This document shows, in pieces, positions 1 through 8,158 of a DNA stretch of 64,000 nucleotides (its first letter is position 1; every line of letters begins with the position of its first letter). The notes beneath the pieces were generated by a model. That model did no database searches, had not been told where the DNA came from, and was given only the letters and a program-made list of their open reading frames with translations. This stretch comes from PALSA-1006 sp037140475 (lineage in GTDB: Bacteria > Pseudomonadota > Gammaproteobacteria > Burkholderiales > Gallionellaceae). The DNA lies in contig JBAXEJ010000003.1 in NCBI GenBank assembly GCA_037140475.1, forward strand, positions 1 to 64,000. The letters run 5' to 3'. A program made the translations under genes and the position numbers.

Positions 1-1515
1 TCTGATCACTACTTTTTCAAACTCTCCGCTGACTCTTGCCAACAGTTTTTACGCCAGTGGACGCGAAGCGATACGCTGCAAACCGAAGCATCTAACAAGA
101 TGCAGGAATGGCTAGGCGCAGAAGGTGAAAACAAACTTTCCGATTGGGACATCTCGCGCGATGAACCTTACTTCGGCTTTGAAATCCCCGATGCACCGGG
201 TAAGTTTTTCTACGTTTGGTTGGATGCGCCGGTCGGCTACATGGGTAGTTTCAAACAACTATGCGACAAAGTTGGATTGAATTTCGACGAATACTGGAAG
301 TCTGACTCAACCGCCGAGCTTTACCATTTCATCGGCAAAGACATACTTTATTTTCACGCTCTGTTCTGGCCCGCCATGTTGCAGCACGCAGGCTACCGCA
401 CTCCGACCAAGCTGTTCGCGCACGGTTTCTTAACAGTCAATGGCGAGAAAATGAGCAAATCGCGCGGCACCTTTATCACCGCCCGCAGCTATGTTGATCA
501 CATCAAAAATACGGAATACCTGCGCTATTACTACGCCGCAAAGCTGAATGGCACGATGGAAGATCTGGACCTTAGCCTTGATGATTTTGTCGCTAAGGTA
601 AACAGTGATTTGATTGGAAAGTACATCAACATCGCAAGTCGCTGCGCGGGCTTTCTCAGTAAACGCTTTGAAGGGAAGTTAGGCAATAGCGATACCGCTG
701 CAACGACTGAATTTTCTTCCGCGTTCAACAATGGCGAAATCGCTCGCTGTTTTGAAGACCGCGATTTCAGTCGCGCGCTACGCGAAATTATGCGTCTCGC
801 TGATGTCGCCAACCAATATATTGCTGAAAAGAAACCTTGGGAATTGGCGAAGCAGGAAGGCAAAGATGCTGAACTACTTGAGGCGTGTTCAACCGCCATA
901 ACCATGTTCCGCGATCTGACCTTGTATCTAAAACCGATACTGCCAGAGCTCGCCATGCAGGTAGAGAGTTTTTTAAATATCACTCCGCTGGTATGGCAAG
1001 GCACGTGGCAGGCACTTGAAGCAGGTCACTCAATCAACACTTACCAACATTTAGCAACACGTCTTGATCCAAAATTGATCGAAGCGATGGTCGCCGCCAA
1101 CCAAGAAAGTTTGCAACCCATGACTGAAGCACACTCCGAAGCACGACACGCTGAACATCAGCAACACGCTATCTCGCCGATCGCCGATACGATCAGCATC
1201 GATGACTTCAATAAAATTGACTTGCGCGTAGCGTGCATCGTTAACGCAGAACATGTAGAGGGCGCTGAGAAATTACTGAAGCTCACTCTCGACATTGGTG
1301 AAGTACAACCACGTACTGTGTTTGCTGGAATTAAATCGGCTTACGATCCAGAAAAGCTAAAAGGCCGCATGACCGTAATGGTCGCCAATCTTGCCCCGCG
1401 CAAAATGAAATTTGGCCTGTCTGAGGGCATGGTCCTAGCCGCTTCAGGTGATGCACCCGGCCTCTTCGTTTTATCGCCAGATGATGGCGCACAACCCGGA
1501 ATGCGAATTAAGTAA
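1..1515 (+). CDS. metG: Methionyl-tRNA synthetase, C-terminal part (5' end outside window)
   Basis: Charges tRNA-Met with methionine in the cytoplasm. The reading frame is open from base 1, so the N-terminal Rossmann part with the HIGH motif lies upstream of the window. Visible are the KMSKS loop (GEKMSKSRGTF), the anticodon-binding helical domain, and a C-terminal tRNA-binding OB fold of the dimeric enzymes (starting DFNKIDLRVA) that ends with the gene. The stop is followed at once by a strong terminator. Identification is secure; only the start is missing. Confidence 0.97.
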   Translation, partial: SDHYFFKLSADSCQQFLRQWTRSDTLQTEASNKMQEWLGAEGENKLSDWDISRDEPYFGFEIPDAPGKFFYVWLDAPVGYMGSFKQLCDKVGLNFDEYWKSDSTAELYHFIGKDILYFHALFWPAMLQHAGYRTPTKLFAHGFLTVNGEKMSKSRGTFITARSYVDHIKNTEYLRYYYAAKLNGTMEDLDLSLDDFVAKVNSDLIGKYINIASRCAGFLSKRFEGKLGNSDTAATTEFSSAFNNGEIARCFEDRDFSRALREIMRLADVANQYIAEKKPWELAKQEGKDAELLEACSTAITMFRDLTLYLKPILPELAMQVESFLNITPLVWQGTWQALEAGHSINTYQHLATRLDPKLIEAMVAANQESLQPMTEAHSEARHAEHQQHAISPIADTISIDDFNKIDLRVACIVNAEHVEGAEKLLKLTLDIGEVQPRTVFAGIKSAYDPEKLKGRMTVMVANLAPRKMKFGLSEGMVLAASGDAPGLFVLSPDDGAQPGMRIK

Positions 1516-1533
1516 AATCACCTATTGAAATAA

Positions 1534-1573
1534 CAAAGCCCCGTACAAAATTATGTACGGGGCTTTGTATTTT
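1534..1573 (+). terminator. Intrinsic terminator of metG
   Basis: A 14-bp perfect inverted repeat (1534-1547 and 1554-1567, loop AAATTA) is followed by TATTTT. It sits 18 bases after the metG stop. The next gene comes toward it from the other strand, so the hairpin probably serves both directions, although the T-tract is better on the plus strand. Confidence 0.9.
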
Positions 1574-1613
1574 ACATATAATTCAATACAATCAATGTGT
1601 TAAAAATAAGCCA

Positions 1614-3128
1614 CTACTGCATTTCAACCACGCGCTTCGGTTTATATTTCGCGTAAGACGGCATTGCCATTCCTACCGATGCTCCAATATAAGTTGGGTC
1701 TGCAATAACGAAACGCTGTCCCTGATAATCCACCGTCGCATAATCCGCATTTACTTGTTTGAGCGCAACCGCTGTAGTCATGTGCCCGGGGTAGAGCAAA
1801 CCAACCACTTTCGCCCCAACCAACTCATGGACTAGCCAAGCAAAAATGACTGAACGGTCCTCACAGTCGTTGTAAGGAAAGTGCAGCGACTCTTCGACGA
1901 AGAAGTATTTTTCATAACCGAATTGCTCTTCATCCGTTTTATAGGCGAATGCTTTTTGTACGAAGGTCAGCAAGAAGTTCACAGCCTCGTCTTGGTTCAT
2001 TGTTGCCGTATATTTTCGCAACTCCGCGAGCAAGCCCTGCCTCACCAACGAGCTGCCAGCCGTATCAAAATAAAGCTCAAATTCTGATTGCGGGATCGTG
2101 CCCATGTAGTCGACTAAACGTCGGTCGTAAGGCACCGAGAATTTAACCGTCTTACCTTTGTAATCGAAGGCCAAAGCTCTTTGCACAGAGGCCACTTTGG
2201 TGAAGCCTACGTTGGCTCTACTAATGTCGAGCGCGTTGAGTTTGGTCGGATAGTTAGATTGATAGCTGTAAAAAGCGCGGATGTTATTACCGTGATCTGC
2301 ATCCAAGGCGGCATAGTAAGTTTGATTATTCACCTTAGTAAATTTAGTCGCATACACTTGCTGCTTCATGGCCACAAACAAATACACGTTGGATTCGTAA
2401 TAGCCCAAACGCACGTCATAGCCTGACTTGGTTAGGAAGTACCACAACAGTAAATTTTGCTCCGTCTTGCGCTCTGGCTGCAACGCTCTCACCACATCAC
2501 GCCACAGCGTAACGTAAGCCCAATCGTCTAGTTTCAACTCGCGTTTGGCTGCGTTCACCGCTTGAATTGTTGGCTCGTATTTTGTGCCACTCATCGTTGC
2601 CCAAAAATCACTGATCGTTTCAGGCTTCGCGCCACCCGTCAGACGATATGACTTCCAGAGTGGATCGAATACAAATTTCACCGAGTTGCCGTAAAACTGT
2701 AACTCGACCTCATCTGCCGCAACAGAAAGCGGCTTTGGCTGCGCAGGGGGCGGTGGCGGTGTAACCGGTGCCAAAATCGGCGCCACAACAACTGGTACGG
2801 GCTTTGGGGTAACGACTGGTGCGCCAGGTGTAACAGATGGCACCACAACAGGGGCGCTAGGCGCAACGACAGGAATTTGTTTTGGCTTGGGCTCTTTGAT
2901 ACGAACGACACCTTGCGAAGTCTTGAATTCACTCCACTGACTTTTTAGAAAATCAGCGAACTCTCGATCTTGCTTTTCTTTAAATTCACGAAACTCGGTT
3001 TTAACCTGCTGCACGCCCTCCATCTGCTGGCGTTTATACGCCTCAAAATCGTCCGATGCAGCCACGGCGCCAAACGAAGAGGTCAGCACTATTGCAAGCG
3101 ATACTATTTTTATTCGACCAAATTTCAT
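1614..3128 (-). CDS. Secreted transglutaminase-like protein with aromatic helix repeat
   Basis: Exported protein of 504 residues. A signal peptide (residues 1-24) is followed by a charged helix (25-70) with Phe pairs at 28, 46/49, 57/60 and 68, then a Pro/Val-rich linker (about 78-135) and a large domain. The C-terminus has a transglutaminase-like triad: Cys422 in NDCEDRS, His449 in YPGHMTT and Asp477 in IADPTY. Family members are peptidases, amidases or crosslinkers; the substrate cannot be read from sequence. The SD GGGAG lies just before the ATG. It is the last gene of a nine-gene run of exported proteins, separated from the previous gene by a hairpin. The helix repeat is shared with the SUMF1-like and FecR-like neighbours. 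Confidence 0.8.
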   Translation of the reverse strand: MKFGRIKIVSLAIVLTSSFGAVAASDDFEAYKRQQMEGVQQVKTEFREFKEKQDREFADFLKSQWSEFKTSQGVVRIKEPKPKQIPVVAPSAPVVVPSVTPGAPVVTPKPVPVVVAPILAPVTPPPPPAQPKPLSVAADEVELQFYGNSVKFVFDPLWKSYRLTGGAKPETISDFWATMSGTKYEPTIQAVNAAKRELKLDDWAYVTLWRDVVRALQPERKTEQNLLLWYFLTKSGYDVRLGYYESNVYLFVAMKQQVYATKFTKVNNQTYYAALDADHGNNIRAFYSYQSNYPTKLNALDISRANVGFTKVASVQRALAFDYKGKTVKFSVPYDRRLVDYMGTIPQSEFELYFDTAGSSLVRQGLLAELRKYTATMNQDEAVNFLLTFVQKAFAYKTDEEQFGYEKYFFVEESLHFPYNDCEDRSVIFAWLVHELVGAKVVGLLYPGHMTTAVALKQVNADYATVDYQGQRFVIADPTYIGASVGMAMPSYAKYKPKRVVEMQ

Positions 3129-3140
3129 TAATGTCTCCCA

Positions 3141-3176
3141 GTAAAAAACCCAGATAAACTTTTCGTCTTCTGGGTT
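3141..3176 (-). terminator. Terminator-like hairpin inside the envelope cluster
   Basis: On the minus strand an 8-bp stem (3169-3176 with 3147-3154, AACCCAGA/TCTGGGTT) runs into six T residues. It lies between the SUMF1-like gene and the ribosome binding site of the transglutaminase-like gene, so it would lower or separate expression of the last gene of the cluster. Confidence 0.7.
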
Positions 3177-3210
3177 AAATACAATCAGTCACAAATATTA
3201 TGATGCAATA

Positions 3211-4152
3211 CTACGGTAATGCTCTAACTAGGCGGAAGCCCATGTAGGGTTCTTTCCTATTGATGTGAACTTCGTGTCTAGAATAGGGGCGCAACTTATC
3301 AGCTTCTGTGTAATAAGCCCCACCGCGAACCATAAAATAAGTTTTAGCACTATTCGTAGCTTCAGAAGTCCACTCTTCCACGTTGCCATTCATGTCATAC
3401 AAGCCAAAAGCATTGGCTTTTTTGCTTGCTACGCGATGCGTTATGTCAGTGCTGTTTTCTTGATACCATGCCGAAGTATTCAAATCAGCAGTGCCGCAAT
3501 AACGATGCTTACCACCTGCACGGCAGGCATATTCCCACTCTGCCTTATTCGGCAAACGATATTGCTTTCCCGTCTTCTCGTTCAATATTTCGATAAAAGA
3601 CTGTACATCTTCCCAGCTCATATTTTCTACAGGACAGTCGCTGCCACATTCACTATGCTTGCTAGGATTTCTGCTCATGAGCGCCTTCCATTGCGCCTGA
3701 GTCACTTCCGTTTTACCCATCGCAAAAGAGGCAACAAAGGTTGAATCTCCACGTTCACCCATCTCAAAATTGCCTTCAGGGATCACAACCATTTCGGCAC
3801 ACTCAGGACAGTCGCGGAAATTACCACCCACAGGTTTGGCCACAACAGGTGCTGCGACTGGTGTAACTACTGGCACAACCACAGGCACCACGACCTCAAC
3901 TGGCCTTACCGGAATAGGCGCCGGAGCAACTACAGGCGTAGCAGCCTGCTTTGCTTCGACAGGCTTTTCAGCCGGCTTCGGCACGGGCTTGCCGTTCTTA
4001 AATTCTTCAAATTCTTCCCACGTTTTCTTGCGGTGTTGATCAAACTCACCCTGCGCACATACAGATGTAACCGAAAAACCAAGTAATACCGCCAACGACA
4101 CAGCTTTACCAAACGCACTAAAATGAACTCGTTTTACCTGACTGATTTTCAT
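3211..4152 (-). CDS. Exported SUMF1/FGE-fold protein without catalytic cysteines
   Basis: Protein of 313 residues with a signal peptide (about 1-33, VCAQ), an aromatic helix stretch (EF at 36-37, EFEEFK at 47-52), a Pro/Val-rich linker (53-108) and a formylglycine-generating-enzyme fold (112-313). Family landmarks seen are CPEC followed by MVVIPEG, KTEVTQAQW, LPNKAEWEYACRAG, GLYDMNGNVEEW, VRGGAYY and MGFRLVR. Active FGE enzymes have two cysteines after the RGGS-type motif; here that segment has none, so a binding or structural role is more likely than cofactor generation. The SD GGGGGA precedes the ATG. It lies in line with FecR- and LPP20-like genes. Confidence 0.82.
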   Translation of the reverse strand: MKISQVKRVHFSAFGKAVSLAVLLGFSVTSVCAQGEFDQHRKKTWEEFEEFKNGKPVPKPAEKPVEAKQAATPVVAPAPIPVRPVEVVVPVVVPVVTPVAAPVVAKPVGGNFRDCPECAEMVVIPEGNFEMGERGDSTFVASFAMGKTEVTQAQWKALMSRNPSKHSECGSDCPVENMSWEDVQSFIEILNEKTGKQYRLPNKAEWEYACRAGGKHRYCGTADLNTSAWYQENSTDITHRVASKKANAFGLYDMNGNVEEWTSEATNSAKTYFMVRGGAYYTEADKLRPYSRHEVHINRKEPYMGFRLVRALP

Positions 4153-4175
4153 GATTTCCCCCGTATTAACGTTGC

Positions 4176-4574
4176 TTAGTTACTAGGAACAACCCACACC
4201 CAAATCACTTCTTTTTCCGTATCCCACCATTTCGCCTTAACCATGGCCTTCACATCTGATTGGTTAGTTTTTTCAACTGAAACGCTTTGTGCTGTGGTAC
4301 TTGCACGTCCACCATTCACCGCCGTTTCAACTGACTGCCCTGCATCAATCGACACACCAAATCGTTTTGCAAATTCAGTTCTGGCACGAGCAACCGCTGT
4401 TTCTTCCTGCTTAATTTTGCCGTACACATTCACTCCCGCCGAAGCTGAAACACCATTACCCGGATTATCAATCCAAGCGGGGCGGCCATTTGTGGCTGCA
4501 GTTTCTTTAACGGGCATCTCTACGCAAGCAGATAAAATAATCGTAATTAGCAGCAGTAAATATTTATTCATCAT
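4176..4574 (-). CDS. LPP20-family lipoprotein (short)
   Basis: Lipoprotein of 132 residues with lipobox LSAC (Cys17). The mature part has the LPP20-like pattern: RPAWIDNP, then a glycine/serine strand, then an amphipathic helix rich in Ala and Arg (TAVARARTEFAKRFGV), ending in WVWVVPSN. Related proteins are outer-membrane lipoproteins, some of them flagellar accessories (FlgP). An SD (GAGG) stands 6 bases before the first of two adjacent ATG codons. It begins 7 bases after the FecR-like gene, so the two are surely cotranscribed. Function unknown. Confidence 0.75.
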   Translation of the reverse strand: MMNKYLLLLITIILSACVEMPVKETAATNGRPAWIDNPGNGVSASAGVNVYGKIKQEETAVARARTEFAKRFGVSIDAGQSVETAVNGGRASTTAQSVSVEKTNQSDVKAMVKAKWWDTEKEVIWVWVVPSN

Positions 4575-4581
4575 TCAGTCC

Positions 4582-5352
4582 TCAATCGTGCACTTGTTTC
4601 AGCCACGCATCCGCAAAGCCTTCAAGTGTCTCCATATCTTTTTTAGTCTCACCACTCAACGGACGATCGTCAACACGCTTACCATTGAATGACACCATGC
4701 GATCTGCGCTCAAAGAGAACTCGCGTTTAAATTCAACGAACTCTTTCTCTGTTGTTGCTTTATAAGCTTCGAAGTCGCTTTTTTCTTTATTCACAGCAGC
4801 TTCAGCCTCACGCTTCATTGCCTCAAATTCATCCATCTCGGCTTTTTTATGAATTTCAAAATCGCCATCTGAACTCTCAACACTCACCGTCCCTTTACGC
4901 ATTCCTACTTCTTGACGTTCAGGCACATCCGTCACGATAAAGCGCGTGCCGCGAATACCCATCGTCGCCGTTTTTGTTCTCACTTCAAGTGAACGATCTT
5001 TGCCCTTAATGCTATTAACCGCGTAATAGACCATGCCGGTCAATTGGCGAAAAAAACCCTTCGAGCTGTTATTCATTTCAACTTGGCTGTTTTTTTCTAG
5101 CACGATGTAACCCGTGCCACCGACCTTTACCACCGCGCGACCGTTTGGCCCCGTCGAAATTACGTTCGCCGCAGGCAACGTGCTTTTTGTCGTCACTGTG
5201 CTTTGCTTACCGTCAGGCTTGTCACTCACTGTCACGCCACCTTCGGCTTTAACAATTTCGATCGACTCCCCCGCAGCAAAACTGTTGTTCGCTGCCACGA
5301 AGGCAAGTACACATAAAGGAAGCCATATTTTTAAAGCGGCGGTGTGATTCAT
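4582..5352 (-). CDS. Exported FecR-domain protein with aromatic helix repeat
   Basis: Protein of 256 residues. A signal peptide (1-27) precedes a FecR-type beta domain (about 31-165), recognised by the pattern of a sugar- or peptidoglycan-binding-like strand set with GTRFIVTDVPE and a final GTVSV strand. Residues 170-212 form a charged helix with EFEAMK (175), DFEAYK (193) and EFVEFK (204); DFEAYK is identical to the motif in the transglutaminase-like neighbour. There is no transmembrane anchor typical of iron-signalling FecR and no sigma factor nearby, so ferric-siderophore signalling is unlikely. The start codon overlaps the preceding stop (TAATG), implying translational coupling. Confidence 0.8.
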   Translation of the reverse strand: MNHTAALKIWLPLCVLAFVAANNSFAAGESIEIVKAEGGVTVSDKPDGKQSTVTTKSTLPAANVISTGPNGRAVVKVGGTGYIVLEKNSQVEMNNSSKGFFRQLTGMVYYAVNSIKGKDRSLEVRTKTATMGIRGTRFIVTDVPERQEVGMRKGTVSVESSDGDFEIHKKAEMDEFEAMKREAEAAVNKEKSDFEAYKATTEKEFVEFKREFSLSADRMVSFNGKRVDDRPLSGETKKDMETLEGFADAWLKQVHD

Positions 5353-5507
5353 TATTTGTTTACCTCTGAAGATAGCTCACGCTGCGCCTTTTCAGCATTC
5401 ATCCGTTGCTCAGCCGAAGAATTGCCCGATTTCTGCGAAGCACTACTGCAAGCGGATATTGAAATAGCCAGAGAAAAAGCCAAAAGAATAGAGATTAGTT
5501 TCTGCAT
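5352..5507 (-). CDS. Small lipoprotein, 51 residues
   Basis: A very small exported protein. I chose the ATG at 5507 because it is preceded by the SD AAGGAG at good spacing and gives a clean lipoprotein signal (MQKLISILLAFSLAISISAC). The mature chain is only about 32 residues, rich in Ser, Gln, Glu and Lys (EQRMNAEKAQRELSSEVNK), and probably a single helix at the membrane. It is coupled to the FecR-like gene by a one-base overlap. No family recognised. Confidence 0.7.
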   Translation of the reverse strand: MQKLISILLAFSLAISISACSSASQKSGNSSAEQRMNAEKAQRELSSEVNK

Positions 5508-5553
5508 GTCACTCTCCTTGAAAATCACAAAACACAAGCAGTGTAATGATGAG

Positions 5554-5997
5554 CTAGTTCGGGGTCACCAACCAAATGTACAAAATCCCCGAATGCGGGT
5601 CAGTCCACTCCTCGATCACCCGAGCCGCATCAAGCTGTAGCCCTACATTAGTTTGCAACCTTGATTCAATGTCAGCATCCTGAGTGGCACCCGCCTTGCT
5701 CGCTTCAGCTTTAAAACGAGAGGACGTCTGCACTTGCACTCGAACCATTTGCGCCAACTCTTGATGCGCCTTCTTTAAAGCCACTCGAAACTGCGCCTCA
5801 CGCCCTCCCCAATCCTGCTGAGGAGCTGCACCAACCACACTAATAAAACCTACCTTCTCTGGATTCATCACCCAAGAAGGGGAGCTCACCTTTGGCGTTA
5901 CCGCCGCAGGTGAGACCATTCTCTGATTGCCCTCAGGAACGGCGCACCCTGTAAGGCTAAGCGCTATTACCAGAAGAGAAACTAAGCGTGATCGCAT
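5554..5997 (-). CDS. LPP20-family lipoprotein (middle)
   Basis: Lipoprotein of 147 residues with lipobox LTGC (Cys18). The mature part follows the same plan as the other two lipoproteins of the cluster: SPSWVMNPEKVGFISVVGAA, a helix with repeated Ala/Gln/Arg, a central Ser/Lys/Asp-rich loop and a final strand GILYIWLVTPN, which matches the WVWVVPSN end of the 4176 lipoprotein. It begins 5 bases after the barrel gene. A structural part of an outer-membrane complex is likely, but not proven. Confidence 0.72.
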   Translation of the reverse strand: MRSRLVSLLVIALSLTGCAVPEGNQRMVSPAAVTPKVSSPSWVMNPEKVGFISVVGAAPQQDWGGREAQFRVALKKAHQELAQMVRVQVQTSSRFKAEASKAGATQDADIESRLQTNVGLQLDAARVIEEWTDPHSGILYIWLVTPN

Positions 5998-6002
5998 TTA
6001 AA

Positions 6003-6806
6003 TTAAAATTTCAAGTAAGCCGACACGCCTGTCGTATTGAACTTCTCATTCAAGCTCCACTCGCCGTTGGTACCAGTTTGCCCGACATTGAAGGTGTAGT
6101 TGTAAATATTGCCTTTGTAATCTACTGAAACGCCAAAATTAGGTGTAAATGAATAAGTGTAGCCGATGCCATAGCTAAAGCCGAACGCCATATCCGCCTT
6201 ATTTGGCGTAGTCGTGGCAGTAGTAGTGCTCGTATTCCTAGTCGTATCATATTGACCGCTCATTATCCCCATACCCAAACTCAGGCCGACTGTACCTCCA
6301 CCAGCAGGAATACCAAGTCCTCCCCCAAAAACCAAACCTGATGTTTTGAAACTGAGAGAAGAATTTGTGTTGTATGGGTTTGCGAGCGTAATGGTTTGGG
6401 GTGCTCTGTCCAGCTTGGTTTCGCCAGTCTTCCAACCAAAATATAGGTTAGTGGCCGAACCTCCGGAAGTTACCGAGGTTGATCCTAAAATAATCGCACT
6501 ATCATCACGAGTCATTGTTGAGGAAAAACCTGTACCGTTTGTATATGTACCATCCCAATTACCACTGCCATTGGACAAGGCGAAGTCTAAATAAGTTGAA
6601 TCATCCATTAACCACGTTAAACCCAAATTTTTACCACTAAAAGACGACTTAGCGTAGGTGTATGCAGATCCAGTCGCTGGAGTAACATCAAGTGTGTAAT
6701 CGTTATTAGTCGCCCCCCCTCGCACTTTAATTCCCGAAGCCATCGCGCCTTGAGAGGCCAATATGGCCGCGCCACATAAACAAGCCAATGCAATTTTCTT
6801 TTTCAT
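6003..6806 (-). CDS. Outer-membrane beta-barrel protein
   Basis: I chose the ATG at 6806 (SD AAGGGAT upstream), giving 267 residues with a normal signal peptide (MKKKIALACLCGAAILASQG, cut near AMA-S). The mature chain alternates polar and apolar residues, is rich in Gly, Ser, Thr, Asn and aromatic residues and ends in Phe (VSAYLKF), the C-terminal signature of barrels assembled by BAM. A glycine-rich segment (VFGGGLGIPAGGGTVG) lies mid-chain. About eight to ten strands could be drawn. It resembles generic small porin-like barrels; no specific family recognised. Its position among lipoprotein genes suggests an outer-membrane complex. Confidence 0.7.
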   Translation of the reverse strand: MKKKIALACLCGAAILASQGAMASGIKVRGGATNNDYTLDVTPATGSAYTYAKSSFSGKNLGLTWLMDDSTYLDFALSNGSGNWDGTYTNGTGFSSTMTRDDSAIILGSTSVTSGGSATNLYFGWKTGETKLDRAPQTITLANPYNTNSSLSFKTSGLVFGGGLGIPAGGGTVGLSLGMGIMSGQYDTTRNTSTTTATTTPNKADMAFGFSYGIGYTYSFTPNFGVSVDYKGNIYNYTFNVGQTGTNGEWSLNEKFNTTGVSAYLKF

Positions 6807-6887
6807 TTTTATCCCTTTAGATTTAGAAACAACAAACACAAAAAAAGCTCCCTGCGCTTGAAACTACCTCTTAATAAACTTCAAAAA

Positions 6888-8069
6888 TCAAAAACTAAAT
6901 GTTGGTACCGAGGAACGCCTTTTTTCTTCTGCAGCACGACGTCTCTCATCCTCAATTCGCCTACGCTCTTCTGCAGCACGAATACGCTCCTCCAATGCTC
7001 GTCGGCGCTCTTCTGCCGCCTGCGCTTCTAGCCTTGCCGCAACCGCAGCTCTTGCCTCTTCAGCCTTGCGCCTAGCCTCTTCTTCTCTCGCCGCTTTACG
7101 GGCAGCTCGCGAATCACCTTCGGTTACTTTACGCTCTTTTTCTTTAGTAGGTTTGGTGTAGCTTGATTCATCCGCAGTGACTGGATTTCTTACTTGGCTA
7201 GGGTCAACCTTGCCCCCTGCCGATGAGTAAATTTCGGCTCGAGTTCCTTCGGCCATTTGGTCGCGCAAAGCATCACCAATCACCGGATCAACCTTCGCCT
7301 TTATGCTGGCTTCCCAACCCTCAGCTTCGCCAATCATTTTTTGGCTAAGCACTTCTTTGTTTGACAAAGTAGCACTTACTTCACTGCGCACCTCTTCTTT
7401 GCTCAATTTAAAGTTTTTGATTTCAGTAAATGAGTTTACAAAAACAATCGAGCCCTTCTCCGAGGCATCTTGCTCTGCTGCCTTTAGCGCTCTTTCTTTA
7501 CAAACCCTCGGCGAATCATCGCCGCAAGATACTCGGCCAAAACCAGTCACTTCTTTTGAAGCCTGCATGGCACGAATTTGCTTATCAACTTGCGTATTCA
7601 CTGCGGTATCTACATCTCGCTCAAAAGAATCTTCTAAGCGTTTAAATTCTTCATACTTTTCGTTGGCGCTGTTATTTAACGATTTAAGCTCATCGGCTGC
7701 CGCATCGCGGTTTTCGGCCGCAGCCTTTAGTGCTGCTTTAGCTTTACGGTTTGCATCTTTAGCGGCCGCAATTTTTTCAGGCGCAACCGCATCTGGATCT
7801 TCGCGGTCAATCTGCTGCAGTCTATCTAGCTTTGCAAGCGCTGCATCACTATCTTCTTCCAAGCGATCAATCGAATCGGCTGCCGATCTTTGCCTAGCCT
7901 TAGCCGAAACCAAACGGCTGCCAACTTCATCTAGTTCTCTGATCTTAGCTTTGATCTGCGCATTTTTATCGCTCAGTTCACCCAATTGACTTGATGAAAG
8001 CGAGCCGTTTGCCGCCAACAAGTTAATAGGTAACAGGAGCGCACAGACAAAGAGTATTTTTCGCAACAT
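6888..8069 (-). CDS. Exported coiled-coil protein with LPP20-like middle domain
   Basis: Protein of 393 residues. A signal peptide (1-19, ending LLAA) leads into a long coiled coil (about 25-165). A compact middle region follows (about 170-260: GFGRVSCGDDSPRVCKERAL then an Ala/Glu helix, two strands and EGWEASIKAKVD), whose layout resembles LPP20/FlgT-like domains. The C-terminus (about 310-385) is extremely rich in Arg, Glu and Ala, a likely single long helix. It could span or scaffold in the periplasm. Its order, after an LPP20 gene and before the barrel gene, ties it to the cluster. The domain comparison is my inference. Confidence 0.65.
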   Translation of the reverse strand: MLRKILFVCALLLPINLLAANGSLSSSQLGELSDKNAQIKAKIRELDEVGSRLVSAKARQRSAADSIDRLEEDSDAALAKLDRLQQIDREDPDAVAPEKIAAAKDANRKAKAALKAAAENRDAAADELKSLNNSANEKYEEFKRLEDSFERDVDTAVNTQVDKQIRAMQASKEVTGFGRVSCGDDSPRVCKERALKAAEQDASEKGSIVFVNSFTEIKNFKLSKEEVRSEVSATLSNKEVLSQKMIGEAEGWEASIKAKVDPVIGDALRDQMAEGTRAEIYSSAGGKVDPSQVRNPVTADESSYTKPTKEKERKVTEGDSRAARKAAREEEARRKAEEARAAVAARLEAQAAEERRRALEERIRAAEERRRIEDERRRAAEEKRRSSVPTFSF

Positions 8070-8110
8070 AAAAATTCACTGACAACAAAAAACGACTAGA
8101 TTAAAGTACG

Positions 8111-8141
8111 AAATCCTATGCCTCAACGAGACATAGGATTT
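8111..8141. terminator. Hairpin between LPP20 gene and coiled-coil gene
   Basis: A 10-bp perfect inverted repeat (8111-8120 and 8132-8141, AAATCCTATG/CATAGGATTT). On the minus strand, the direction of the cluster, it is followed only by TTTCG-type sequence, so termination would be partial; on the plus strand it runs into TTTTTA. It may raise the abundance of the first lipoprotein over the rest. Confidence 0.5.
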
Positions 8142-8158
8142 TTATACAAACTGGCAGA

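Noticed and set aside
531..1004. 157-codon frame antisense to metG
   Set aside because: metG is certain in this stretch; the antisense product is Ser/Arg-rich without motifs.
3214..3820. Active formylglycine-generating enzyme
   Set aside because: The two essential cysteines are missing after the RGG motif, and no sulfatase gene is near.
4582..5352. Iron-signalling FecR with sigma factor
   Set aside because: No ECF sigma or TonB receptor gene nearby, no membrane anchor, and the protein is exported by a signal peptide.
7303..7989. 228-codon open frame on the plus strand opposite the coiled-coil gene
   Set aside because: It mirrors an Ala/Glu/Arg-rich coding region on the other strand and gives a Ser/Leu/Ala-rich low-complexity product with no SD. 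Shadow frame.
8111..8141. Strong intrinsic terminator ending the first LPP20 transcript
   Set aside because: The minus-strand tail has only three T before CG, so full termination is unlikely; kept as a partial hairpin.
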